Part shown: one piece after another, positions 1 through 5,667 of the stretch
Position numbering within the stretch: the first letter of the stretch is position 1
Layout: every line of letters starts with the position of its first letter
From: an uncultured Collinsella sp.
GTDB lineage: Bacteria; Actinomycetota; Coriobacteriia; Coriobacteriales; Coriobacteriaceae
Direction of reading: 5' to 3'
DNA: 5,682 nucleotides
Assembly (NCBI GenBank): GCA_900555515.1
Contig: USLO01000115.1
Coordinates: 1-5,682 of the forward strand
Position numbers and translations under genes: made by a program
The notes under the pieces: generated by a model
What the model was told of the DNA's origin: nothing
Database searches by the model: none
What the model saw: only the letters and a program-made list of their open reading frames with translations

Positions 1-50
1 TATATGCTGGTTGCGGCTCTTCTTTTGGGAGGAGTCGCTTTTTTGTTGCT

Positions 51-56
51 AGGAGG
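51..56 (+). promoter_or_regulatory. Ribosome binding site deciding the methyltransferase start
   Basis: A perfect AGGAGG lies 7 nt before an in-frame GTG at 64. The ATG at 4 is also in frame, but too little sequence lies before it to judge a binding site. Starting at 4 would add 20 residues that are hydrophobic and unlike the start of a soluble methyltransferase. A second purine run, GGGAGGAG at 28-35, is too far from the GTG to be its binding site. Confidence 0.75.
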
Positions 57-63
57 TTGGCCC

Positions 64-951
64 GTGGTTGATGGGGAGAATCGTTCTGAGCTGCTTGCTG
101 CGGATTGGAATGGCGAATGGATGCGTCTGCAAGCTGATCGGCGGCGGGCTGATGATTCTTTTGAGTGGGATAAGCGGGCTCGGCATTTTCGGCCGCTTGA
201 GACTGCCCCTTATGCTCGGGATTTTATGAAGCTGTTGGCGCTTGAGCCAGACGAGTCGGTGCTTGATATGGGGTGTGGGGCTGGGTCGATTGCTATTCCG
301 CTTGCTCAGGCTGGGCATTCCGTGATTGCTGCCGACTTCTCTCCTGCCATGTTGGGCACGCTTGATGCCGGCATTGAGTATTACGGGCTCGAAGATCTTA
401 TTACGCCGCTTGAGCTTGCTTGGGATGATGATTGGGATTTGGTTGGACCGGTCGCGAAAGCGGTGGATGTTGCCTTTGCCAGTCGCTCTGTCACCACGAC
501 CAACCTAAAAGGCGCGCTTGCCAAGCTCGACCGCACGGCTCGCCGGCGTTGTGCTGTCACGATGGTCGCCAACTCCAGCCCGCGCTACGACCTGCACGTG
601 ATGAACGCCATCGGCGCCTCGGTTACCTGCAGTAATGGCTTTGTGTACGCCTTCAACATCCTCATTCAGATGGGTGCGTTGCCGCAGGTTACGTACTTTG
701 AATCGCCTCGTCGCGATACCTTCGATAGCCTTGAGGCAGGTGTGGCAGACTTCTCCCGTATGCTTGAGCATGGCAACGAGGATAAGGTCGACCGTCTGCG
801 CGACTACATCGCCCAGCACATGATCGAGAATCCCCATGCCGGTGAGCCGGGCTCCAAGGGCGTGCCGCAGGGGCGCTATATGCTCGATCATGTCCGCAAG
901 GTTCGTTGGGCGTTTATTGCATGGGAGCCGGTCTCTGCGCCCAGCTCATAG
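64..951 (+). CDS. Class I SAM-dependent methyltransferase, substrate unknown
   Basis: The 295-residue product (from GTG 64) should be a cytosolic enzyme transferring the methyl group of S-adenosylmethionine to an unidentified acceptor. Seen: glycine-rich motif I VLDMGCGAGS at residues 66-75; the end of the second strand, VIAADFS, near 87-93, whose Asp91 would bind the SAM ribose hydroxyls; and a later strand DVAFASRSV near 135-143 in the motif IV position. This is a Rossmann-fold class I methyltransferase with an N-terminal cap (conspicuous WNGEWMRLQ near 15-23) and a C-terminal segment of about 100 residues with no recognised motif. The ATG at 4 is an alternative start, but it adds a hydrophobic leader and lacks the clear AGGAGG. 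Codon use is mosaic: only 3 of the first 85 codons end in C, against 34 of 60 codons at 481-660. It is followed by 158 bp and yhbY, with no obvious terminator between, so read-through is possible. The fold is secure; the acceptor cannot be inferred. Confidence 0.88.
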   Translation: MVDGENRSELLAADWNGEWMRLQADRRRADDSFEWDKRARHFRPLETAPYARDFMKLLALEPDESVLDMGCGAGSIAIPLAQAGHSVIAADFSPAMLGTLDAGIEYYGLEDLITPLELAWDDDWDLVGPVAKAVDVAFASRSVTTTNLKGALAKLDRTARRRCAVTMVANSSPRYDLHVMNAIGASVTCSNGFVYAFNILIQMGALPQVTYFESPRRDTFDSLEAGVADFSRMLEHGNEDKVDRLRDYIAQHMIENPHAGEPGSKGVPQGRYMLDHVRKVRWAFIAWEPVSAPSS

Positions 952-1017
952 CCTGTTCGCAGCCCGCACCGCCCACTCACTCGGCATCCGCATTCTTTTT
1001 GAACTGGGTAAACGCGC

Positions 1018-1046
1018 TCCACACCACGCCGTTCCTGCGCTATCGT
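1018..1046 (+). promoter_or_regulatory. Weak candidate promoter for yhbY
   Basis: TCCACA at 1018-1023 (4 of 6 matches to TTGACA) is separated by 17 bp from TATCGT at 1041-1046 (4 of 6 matches to TATAAT). Transcription would start near 1053 and give a leader of roughly 57 nt that includes the hairpin at 1069-1083. Both boxes are imperfect and chance matches of this quality are common, so this is only the best candidate in the gap. Confidence 0.25.
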
Positions 1047-1068
1047 GGGACAGTTCACGTAGATTAAG

Positions 1069-1083
1069 GCCCCGTCGCGGGGC
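1069..1083 (+). other. GC-rich hairpin in the yhbY leader
   Basis: GCCCCG (1069-1074) and CGGGGC (1078-1083) are perfect complements around the 3-nt loop TCG. The hairpin ends 26 nt before the yhbY ATG and has no T-tract after it, so it does not look like an intrinsic terminator. It could protect the 5' end of the mRNA or influence translation of a gene whose Shine-Dalgarno sequence is weak (GAG near 1102-1104). It could also be chance in GC-rich DNA. Confidence 0.45.
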
Positions 1084-1109
1084 GCCCCATACATAGAAAG
1101 CGAGAACCC

Positions 1110-1409
1110 ATGGCACTGACAGGAGCACAGGTCAAGCAGCTTCGCAGCATGGCCCATCACCTCAACCCCGCCATCATCATCGGCAAGTCCGACGTCAACG
1201 AGGGCACCGTCGAGCAGACGGTCGCCTACCTGGAGAAGCACGAGCTCGTTAAGTGCTCCGTGCTCGATGGCTCCAGCCTTTCCGCCCGCGAGGCCGCCGA
1301 GGAGCTCGCCGAGCGTTGCCACGCCGAGGTCGTCCAGGTCATCGGCCGCAAGTTCTCACTGTATCGCGAGTCCTCGCGCAAGGACATCGAGAAGATCAAG
1401 CTCGTCTAA
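1110..1409 (+). CDS. yhbY: YhbY/YqeI family CRM-domain RNA-binding protein
   Basis: The 99-residue protein is a complete single CRM (chloroplast RNA splicing and ribosome maturation) domain, close in length to E. coli YhbY and B. subtilis YqeI. In the family these small basic proteins associate with precursor 50S ribosomal particles and are thought to help ribosome assembly. Seen: an N-terminal helix with LRSMAHHLNP (11-20), the loop strand AIIIGKSDVNEG (21-32), helix YLEKHELVKCSV (40-51), and the conserved C-terminal VQVIGRKFSLYRES (75-88). The RNA-contacting GxxG loop reads G25-K-S-D28, so the second glycine is replaced by aspartate. In many Gram-positive bacteria the gene sits in a yqeH-aroE-yqeI-nadD cluster; none of those genes is here. 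The Shine-Dalgarno is poor, yet the ATG fits the family start exactly. A strong terminator 37 bp past the stop ends the unit. Confidence 0.95.
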   Translation: MALTGAQVKQLRSMAHHLNPAIIIGKSDVNEGTVEQTVAYLEKHELVKCSVLDGSSLSAREAAEELAERCHAEVVQVIGRKFSLYRESSRKDIEKIKLV

Positions 1410-1446
1410 GAGCCAATGATCCGGCGATCCAACACATAGCAAGCTT

Positions 1447-1480
1447 ACGGGTGCCCAAGTACTTCGGGCACCCGTTTTTT
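1447..1480 (+). terminator. Intrinsic terminator of yhbY
   Basis: ACGGGTGCCC (1447-1456) pairs perfectly with GGGCACCCGT (1466-1475) around a 9-nt loop, giving a 10-bp stem. Six T residues follow at 1475-1480, the first shared with the stem end. The T-tract is only on the plus-strand side. On the minus strand the same hairpin is preceded by As and followed by mixed sequence, so it should be a poor terminator for the convergent regulator gene, whose stop codon overlaps the T-tract. Confidence 0.92.
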
Positions 1481-4478
1481 ATCGCTCGACCAGCACGCGA
1501 TTGAGCCGCCCCTCCACCAAGCGCTCGTATAGACGCCGCGTCTCGGGCTCGGGCACGCCATTGACCTGCTCCCTCAGGTGGTGCATATGCCCGCTGTACA
1601 GCTCGACGATATCGCGCCGCCGCCCCGCCGCACTGTAGACGCGCATGGCGCAGCGCACCATATCCTCACGCGCCGTTTCCTGTCGAAGCCCCGACTCCGC
1701 CAGCCAAATCGCCGACTGCAGATCGTTTTCTTCTAGAGCGGCATTTGCTCCCTTAATCATGCAATCGATGTACTTTGACTGCATAATGCGCCGCATGCGC
1801 AAAAAGTAGGTGGGATTACAGCCATTGGGAACATACAGCGGTCCGGCATAAAGCTGCTCTATCTTAAGGCACAGCTCAACTAAATGGGGCCCGCGCGCAC
1901 CCGTGCGATTTCCCAAAACCTCGCGGCTTATCTGGTCAAACAGCCGTACATCGGTCTTGACGTAGTCGCCGTTGAGTCCGATGCATTCATTTTGGATGAG
2001 CACGCACGACTTGCCATCCGGCGTCGGTCCCAAAGCCGACCGCAAGCGCGATATCGTCGAGTACAGGTTGTTGCGGGCGCTATTGAACTCGGCATGGGGC
2101 CACAGCTCCATGGCCAGCGTCTCACGATCGACGAGCGCATCCATGCCCAGCGCAAGCCGCTCGGCAAGCGTCGCCGCCTTCTTGCGGCGCCACATTTTGT
2201 CCGTGATGGGAAACCCGTCGCGCTCGGCGCGAAACGCACCAAACATGCGAATCTCGATATGGTCGATGGTATCAACGGCTTCAACCTCGCCGGCCTGGAA
2301 TAGGCGCTCGCCCTCCCCTTCCAAATCGTCGCGCAGCGAGTACCGCGACAGCTCGCGCACGGGAAGCTTCTTGCGTATCCTGGCCGCCGGCTCGCCCAGA
2401 CAATGCATGGCAAGGCGCGCAAAGAGCCGATACGATGGCTCTAGAATCCCCGCACGATTCATGGACATCCAGGCCGCAAGATCGCTGTCTCGGCCCGCAC
2501 AGGCCAAATGCAGCGCCACCATCCAGGCTTCTGCGCCACCAACCTGCGTCTGGCTTATATCGAGTAGCTCCGCTTCCTCGCGTACCGAAACCATCGAGGT
2601 GTTACGCAGATATGCCGCGCGCTCCAGCAGCAATGCGTTATCGCGCATGTACCCAATCGACTCCTCGGCAAGTTTGAGCACTTGGACCGCACGGAACTTT
2701 GCATTAACCGGCCGTCCCTCTGCCAGCGACTGCCAGCCTTCTAGCAACAGGCCAAACAGCTGAATCTGGTTGTCGCGCATGCGCACGGCAAAACGATCGA
2801 GCTCGTTGAACGCCGCGTCGTCGGTTACCGGCAAGCCGGAAAGGAGCCGCCGTGCCGCCAACACCATGCGCACCCAGATAGCCATCGCCTTAAGCCCACG
2901 TACGTCGAGCGCCTCCCGCACCATCGTCATCTCGTCGTCGCGCTCGTCGGTTCCCGCAAACGACCCGTCAAAGAGCTCCACCAGCATACTATCGGCCCGT
3001 ATAACAATCCCCGCGATGTCGAGCTCGCAGTCGTAGGCCTTGCTCGTTTTGAGCTGCTGTAGAACGCCGCCGTCATCTCCCCGTTCGGTCAGGCATCGCT
3101 TGACCTCGATATGCGCGGACAGCATGTCGAGTGCGGTGTGGGACGTCTCTATTTCTGGCACGGCCAGGTTCGTAGGAAGCCCAAGCCCGTTGTCCCCATA
3201 GCAAACAGCCGTCAGTGTCTGGGCCACCCTCCATGAAACAGGGTCTATTTCGCAGGCCGCCCGTTCGCCCCCGCGCTCGATGACCGATGCCATATAGCGA
3301 GCAAGCTTTGTATTGGACACGCTGACCGCTGCCAGATATACGCCAAGCGCCTCGGCAGGCGTTGGCTCTGGAGCCGGATCGTCGGCATCGATCGTGCCCA
3401 GCGCTGCTCGGCAGATATCGGCCCCGTGCCCCGTCAGAGCAAGATCGACCCCATACTGACCAGCAAGTTCAAGGACCGCTTCACGGTCCAAAAAGGCGTC
3501 CGCCAGGCCCATCGCCGCATCGCATCGGCCCGCCTTAAGCAAAATCCGGGCCGCCCTCGGAACAAGTTCGGGGCGAACCTCGGCCACCAACTTACGCAAG
3601 CGCAAGCGTCCGTTATCCTCCGTGCCCAGACACGTAAAACTCCGCTCGGCGGGATCCAAGCCAAAGATCGGGTAGTCGCGTACAAAATAGGACTGGTCGA
3701 CCATCGACAGCCTCACCCCGCAAGCCTCGAGTTCTGCGATATTGCCCTCGCCCATCAAAACCATGAGACATGCCACGCAAAACAGCGCATTATTGTCGAG
3801 CGAAGCCAGATCGGCAAGTGCCGCGCCATATACGTTGACAATCTCGTTTTCGAGCAGGCCGGCTACGTCGCCTTGGCCATACAGACCCGTCTGCAATGCC
3901 GAAACGAGCTCGGGCACGCCCTGCGTGAGCTGATAGAAGTCGAGCGATGTGCTGATCGAAAACGCCGATGCCCACGCCGAATACTCATAGGCATGCACCT
4001 TGAGCATCTGCGCATTGATCTTAACCGAATCGCCCAGCCCATGAATCAGCTGACGATTTGAAGGACGGCAGGAGATAAAGACCCCTACCCCCATAGCGCG
4101 CAGGCCGCGAATCCTGTCGATGAGGTCTTCGGTATCGTGCTGATCGAGGTTTGGCACATTATCAATCGCGATAAGGGAGTGCGGTTTGTCTTTGAGTTCT
4201 TCGGTAACCACCTCGAGCTGCATAAACACCTCGCGCCCAGTGGCGCGATCGGCCTCGATAATCCGCACGGGGCCTCGCGTCGGGTCGCATTTAACCTCAT
4301 GGGTGTACTGCAGCAGCACCGAGGTCTTCCCAAACCCGTCGGGCGCATAAAGAACCACGATGCCGGCCTTTCGGCCCTTGGCGATAAGCTCATTCATCAA
4401 GCGTTCGCGTCGCACCATATAGCCTCCGCCCAGCGGCATCAGCTCGAGGTCGTCTATACCGCTCAAATCGTTTACCAT
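1479..4478 (-). CDS. STAND-type regulator: MalT-like P-loop core with C-terminal winged helix and BTAD
   Basis: A 999-residue cytosolic protein, probably an ATP-controlled transcription regulator. The N-terminal P-loop domain has Walker A APDGFGKTS (45-53), a Walker B-like SLIAIDN (101-107, Asp106), a FISCRPSN strand (134-141) and QGVPELV (186-192) with the GxP motif of STAND ATPases. Residues 307-345 resemble the helical pair after the MalT NTPase. About 350-735 is helical with no motif I recognise and may be a sensor or scaffold. Residues 741-818 form an OmpR/SARP winged helix (IRMFGAFRAERDG, MWRRKKAATLAERL, LAMELWP, NNLYSTISRLRSALG). Residues about 844-990 match a BTAD (LYAGPLYVPN, AAGRRRDIVELY, PEPETRRLYERL). 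AfsR-type SARPs carry the DNA-binding part at the N terminus and MalT-type proteins end in a LuxR helix-turn-helix; this protein combines parts of both. The ATG follows AGGAG by 5 nt. The gene seems monocistronic, with a long repeat-rich region upstream. Ligand and targets are unknown. Confidence 0.9.
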   Translation of the reverse strand: MVNDLSGIDDLELMPLGGGYMVRRERLMNELIAKGRKAGIVVLYAPDGFGKTSVLLQYTHEVKCDPTRGPVRIIEADRATGREVFMQLEVVTEELKDKPHSLIAIDNVPNLDQHDTEDLIDRIRGLRAMGVGVFISCRPSNRQLIHGLGDSVKINAQMLKVHAYEYSAWASAFSISTSLDFYQLTQGVPELVSALQTGLYGQGDVAGLLENEIVNVYGAALADLASLDNNALFCVACLMVLMGEGNIAELEACGVRLSMVDQSYFVRDYPIFGLDPAERSFTCLGTEDNGRLRLRKLVAEVRPELVPRAARILLKAGRCDAAMGLADAFLDREAVLELAGQYGVDLALTGHGADICRAALGTIDADDPAPEPTPAEALGVYLAAVSVSNTKLARYMASVIERGGERAACEIDPVSWRVAQTLTAVCYGDNGLGLPTNLAVPEIETSHTALDMLSAHIEVKRCLTERGDDGGVLQQLKTSKAYDCELDIAGIVIRADSMLVELFDGSFAGTDERDDEMTMVREALDVRGLKAMAIWVRMVLAARRLLSGLPVTDDAAFNELDRFAVRMRDNQIQLFGLLLEGWQSLAEGRPVNAKFRAVQVLKLAEESIGYMRDNALLLERAAYLRNTSMVSVREEAELLDISQTQVGGAEAWMVALHLACAGRDSDLAAWMSMNRAGILEPSYRLFARLAMHCLGEPAARIRKKLPVRELSRYSLRDDLEGEGERLFQAGEVEAVDTIDHIEIRMFGAFRAERDGFPITDKMWRRKKAATLAERLALGMDALVDRETLAMELWPHAEFNSARNNLYSTISRLRSALGPTPDGKSCVLIQNECIGLNGDYVKTDVRLFDQISREVLGNRTGARGPHLVELCLKIEQLYAGPLYVPNGCNPTYFLRMRRIMQSKYIDCMIKGANAALEENDLQSAIWLAESGLRQETAREDMVRCAMRVYSAAGRRRDIVELYSGHMHHLREQVNGVPEPETRRLYERLVEGRLNRVLVER

Positions 4479-4483
4479 GCCCG

Positions 4484-4488
4484 CTCCT
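4484..4488 (-). promoter_or_regulatory. Ribosome binding site of the regulator gene
   Basis: On the minus strand AGGAG stands 5 nt before the ATG at 4478-4476. It supports that start over the later in-frame methionines at residues 14 and 21. Confidence 0.8.
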
Positions 4489-4582
4489 CAACTCGACCGT
4501 ATGGACACTGTAGCCGCAAGACCATACAAGCCGCGCTATGAATAGAGCGACCTTGTGTTTTAGGTTGTCTTTTGGTACGCAA

Positions 4583-4596
4583 GCGGCAAGTTTTTG
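4583..4596. repeat. 14-bp direct repeat, copy 1 (regulator-proximal)
   Basis: GCGGCAAGTTTTTG, identical to 4829-4842. The match continues as 16 of 18 positions if the next four bases are counted (TACA here, GTCA in copy 2). The copy begins 105 bp upstream of the regulator ATG. A regulator binding site is possible, but nothing here proves it. Confidence 0.7.
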
Positions 4597-4605
4597 TACA
4601 GCGAG

Positions 4606-4639
4606 GACCGATTGTTATTAATCCCCCGACTAATCGGTC
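4606..4639. repeat. 8-bp inverted repeat with an alternative inner hairpin
   Basis: GACCGATT (4606-4613) and AATCGGTC (4632-4639) are perfect reverse complements separated by 18 bp. The right arm can instead pair locally, CCGA (4626-4629) with TCGG (4634-4637) around CTAA, so the two structures exclude each other. In DNA the element could be an operator dyad; in the regulator transcript it could be a leader structure. No T-tract makes it a terminator. Confidence 0.55.
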
Positions 4640-4655
4640 TTTAAGCAGGTAAATG

Positions 4656-4671
4656 AGCTTGTCAGCTTGTC
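4656..4671. repeat. Tandem 8-bp direct repeat
   Basis: AGCTTGTC occurs twice back to back with no mismatch. It lies about 180 bp upstream of the regulator ATG. SARP-type winged-helix regulators are known to bind short direct repeats, so an autoregulatory site is a reasonable guess. The SARP sites I know use 7-bp words at about 11-bp or 22-bp periods, not an 8-bp period. Confidence 0.55.
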
Positions 4672-4780
4672 CCATCTAAGCGGCAGTGTAACGCAGATGA
4701 ACAAGGTTCAGCCATGTCATTCAACTCGCCTAGCACCCGCTACCGTCTACGACCTTCTAGTGGCATTTTTGCATAGAATC

Positions 4781-4791
4781 TGGTATAGAAT
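4781..4791 (+). promoter_or_regulatory. Candidate extended -10 element, plus strand
   Basis: TGG followed by TATAGAAT resembles an extended -10 box. No -35 box is found at the usual distance (TGGCAT at 4761-4766 is poor). A transcript would start near 4797 and run antisense into the nagB terminator and nagB. An almost identical word, CATAGAAT, sits 12 bp earlier. Weak evidence. Confidence 0.22.
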
Positions 4792-4828
4792 GAATCAAGC
4801 TGTTGGACATCCGGCATTCGTCAAGCTT

Positions 4829-4842
4829 GCGGCAAGTTTTTG
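4829..4842. repeat. 14-bp direct repeat, copy 2 (nagB-proximal)
   Basis: GCGGCAAGTTTTTG, identical to 4583-4596 and in the same orientation, 246 bp away. This copy also overlaps a short palindrome, CTTGC-G-GCAAG (4826-4836), which copy 1 lacks. It ends 24 bp before the T-tract of the nagB terminator. Confidence 0.7.
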
Positions 4843-4866
4843 GTCAAGTGGGCAAAAAGGGATAGC

Positions 4867-4894
4867 AAAAAGGCCCCCGCAAAGCGGAGGCCTT
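4867..4894 (-). terminator. Intrinsic terminator of nagB
   Basis: Read on the minus strand, AAGGCCTCCGC (4894-4884), loop TTT, then GCGGGGGCCTT (4880-4870) form an 11-bp stem with one T-G wobble. A run of five Ts covers 4871-4867, two of them shared with the stem. It begins 32 bp past the nagB stop codon. It should separate nagB transcription from the regulator gene downstream on the same strand. Confidence 0.92.
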
Positions 4895-4926
4895 AGGCAA
4901 GGCTATGTCGAGCTGCAGGATTCGCG

Positions 4927-5655
4927 CTACTCGCAGAGCGAAAGGGCGGCCTCGTCGGCAACGACAACGCAGTTAGTGTGCAGCTGCAGGATCGAAGCCG
5001 GGCACTCGGGCGTAACCGGACCATAGCACATGTCATGCACGGCCTGAGCCTTGGCCTCGCCATTGGCGACGACCAGGATCATGCGGGCATACATGATGGT
5101 CTGGGTACCCATGGTGTAGGCCTGACGGGGAACATCGTCGATGCTGTCGAACAGGCGGCTGTTGGCCTGAATGGTGCTCTCGGTGAGGTCGACGCAGTGC
5201 GTGCCCTTGGAGAAGTGGTCATCGGGCTCGTTGAAGCCAATGTGGCCGTTGTTGCCAATGCCGAGCAGCTGCAGATCCGGGTAACCGGCCTCGGCGACAA
5301 TCTTGTCGTACTCAGAGCAGGCAGCGGCGGCGTCGGGGTTGGAACCGTCGGGCACATGCGTGTTGTTCAGGTCGATGTTGATGTGATCGAAGAAGTTCTC
5401 ACGCATGAAGTAGTGATAGCTCTGGGGATCGTCGTGCGAAAGGCCGCGATACTCGTCCAGGTTGTAGGTGCTGACCTCGGCAAAGTCGACGTCGCCCTTC
5501 TTGTACCAAGCAGCGAGCTGCTTGTAGGCACCGATCGGGGTGGAGCCGGTGGCAAGACCCAGCACACAGTCGGGCTTGAGGATAACCTGGGCCGAGATGA
5601 TATTAGCGGCCTTGCGGCTCATATCCTCGTAGTCTTTAGCTTTAATGATCTTCAT
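4927..5655 (-). CDS. nagB: Glucosamine-6-phosphate deaminase NagB
   Basis: This 242-residue cytosolic enzyme converts glucosamine 6-phosphate to fructose 6-phosphate and ammonia, the step that takes amino-sugar catabolism into glycolysis. Seen: the phosphate-binding loop GLATGSTPIGAY (33-44), NLDEYRGL (65-72) with Asp67 matching catalytic Asp72 of E. coli, and GIGNNGHIGFNEP (132-144) with His138 and Glu143 matching E. coli His143 and Glu148. The position of E. coli Asp141 is Asn136, as in the B. subtilis enzyme. At 242 residues it matches the short Gram-positive NagB and lacks the E. coli C-terminal extension, so regulation by N-acetylglucosamine 6-phosphate of the E. coli kind is not expected. 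The start at 5655 is favoured over an in-frame ATG at 5676 because it matches the family N terminus (MKIIKAKDYE) and has AAAGGA 6 nt upstream. The promoter lies outside the window. No nagA or sugar transporter is visible here. Confidence 0.97.
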   Translation of the reverse strand: MKIIKAKDYEDMSRKAANIISAQVILKPDCVLGLATGSTPIGAYKQLAAWYKKGDVDFAEVSTYNLDEYRGLSHDDPQSYHYFMRENFFDHINIDLNNTHVPDGSNPDAAAACSEYDKIVAEAGYPDLQLLGIGNNGHIGFNEPDDHFSKGTHCVDLTESTIQANSRLFDSIDDVPRQAYTMGTQTIMYARMILVVANGEAKAQAVHDMCYGPVTPECPASILQLHTNCVVVADEAALSLCE

Positions 5656-5661
5656 TACGCG

Positions 5662-5667
5662 TCCTTT
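5662..5667 (-). promoter_or_regulatory. nagB: Ribosome binding site deciding the nagB start
   Basis: On the minus strand AAAGGA (within GAAAGGAC) precedes the ATG at 5655-5653 by 6 nt. The upstream in-frame ATG at 5676 would place this sequence inside the coding region and add seven residues not found at the start of NagB proteins. Confidence 0.75.

Larger units (their letters stand above)
4479..4866. other. Repeat-rich intergenic control region upstream of the regulator
   Basis: These 388 bp lie between the regulator start and the T-tract of the nagB terminator and hold no convincing gene, tRNA or known riboswitch. The region is visibly richer in A+T than the flanking genes. It contains two copies of a 14-bp sequence (4583-4596, 4829-4842), a tandem 8-bp repeat (4656-4671), an 8-bp inverted repeat (4606-4639) and two ATAGAAT words 12 bp apart (4773-4791). 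Because the nagB transcript should end at 4867, the regulator needs its own promoter here, but I found no pair of boxes on the minus strand that clearly stands out. The best is TTGATT, 17 bp, TATGCA (about 4798 down to 4770), which is weak. Confidence 0.7.

Noticed and set aside
4..63. Hydrophobic N-terminal segment of the methyltransferase (start at ATG 4), which could look like a membrane anchor
   Set aside because: AGGAGG at 51-56 points to GTG 64 as the start. The hydrophobic run comes from G- and T-rich DNA read before that start.
888..1322. 144-codon reading frame on the minus strand opposite yhbY
   Set aside because: It overlaps the well-conserved yhbY almost completely and resembles no known family; a shadow frame of GC-rich DNA.
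1972..2763. 263-codon plus-strand frame inside the regulator gene
   Set aside because: Its product is low-complexity, rich in serine, arginine and alanine, and lies opposite the conserved winged-helix and middle region of the regulator.
3426..4061. 211-codon plus-strand frame inside the regulator gene
   Set aside because: It lies opposite the conserved NTPase region, matches no family and has no convincing binding site; a shadow of the minus-strand gene.
4472..4675. 67-codon minus-strand frame upstream of and slightly overlapping the regulator start
   Set aside because: No Shine-Dalgarno before its ATG, no recognisable family, and it covers the repeat cluster, which reads better as a control region.
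4911..4992. AGCTGCAGGAT present twice, at 4911-4921 and 4982-4992
   Set aside because: One copy encodes the conserved ILQL of NagB and the other straddles nothing recognisable; 11 bp with no flanking match is best treated as chance.
4667..5026. 119-codon plus-strand frame crossing the nagB terminator
   Set aside because: It runs through the terminator and the antisense of the nagB 3' end, and its product resembles nothing known.
5248..5250. Asn136 in NagB where E. coli has catalytic Asp141
   Set aside because: The B. subtilis type NagB also has NGHIGFNEP with Asn here, so this is normal for the short Gram-positive class and not a broken active site.
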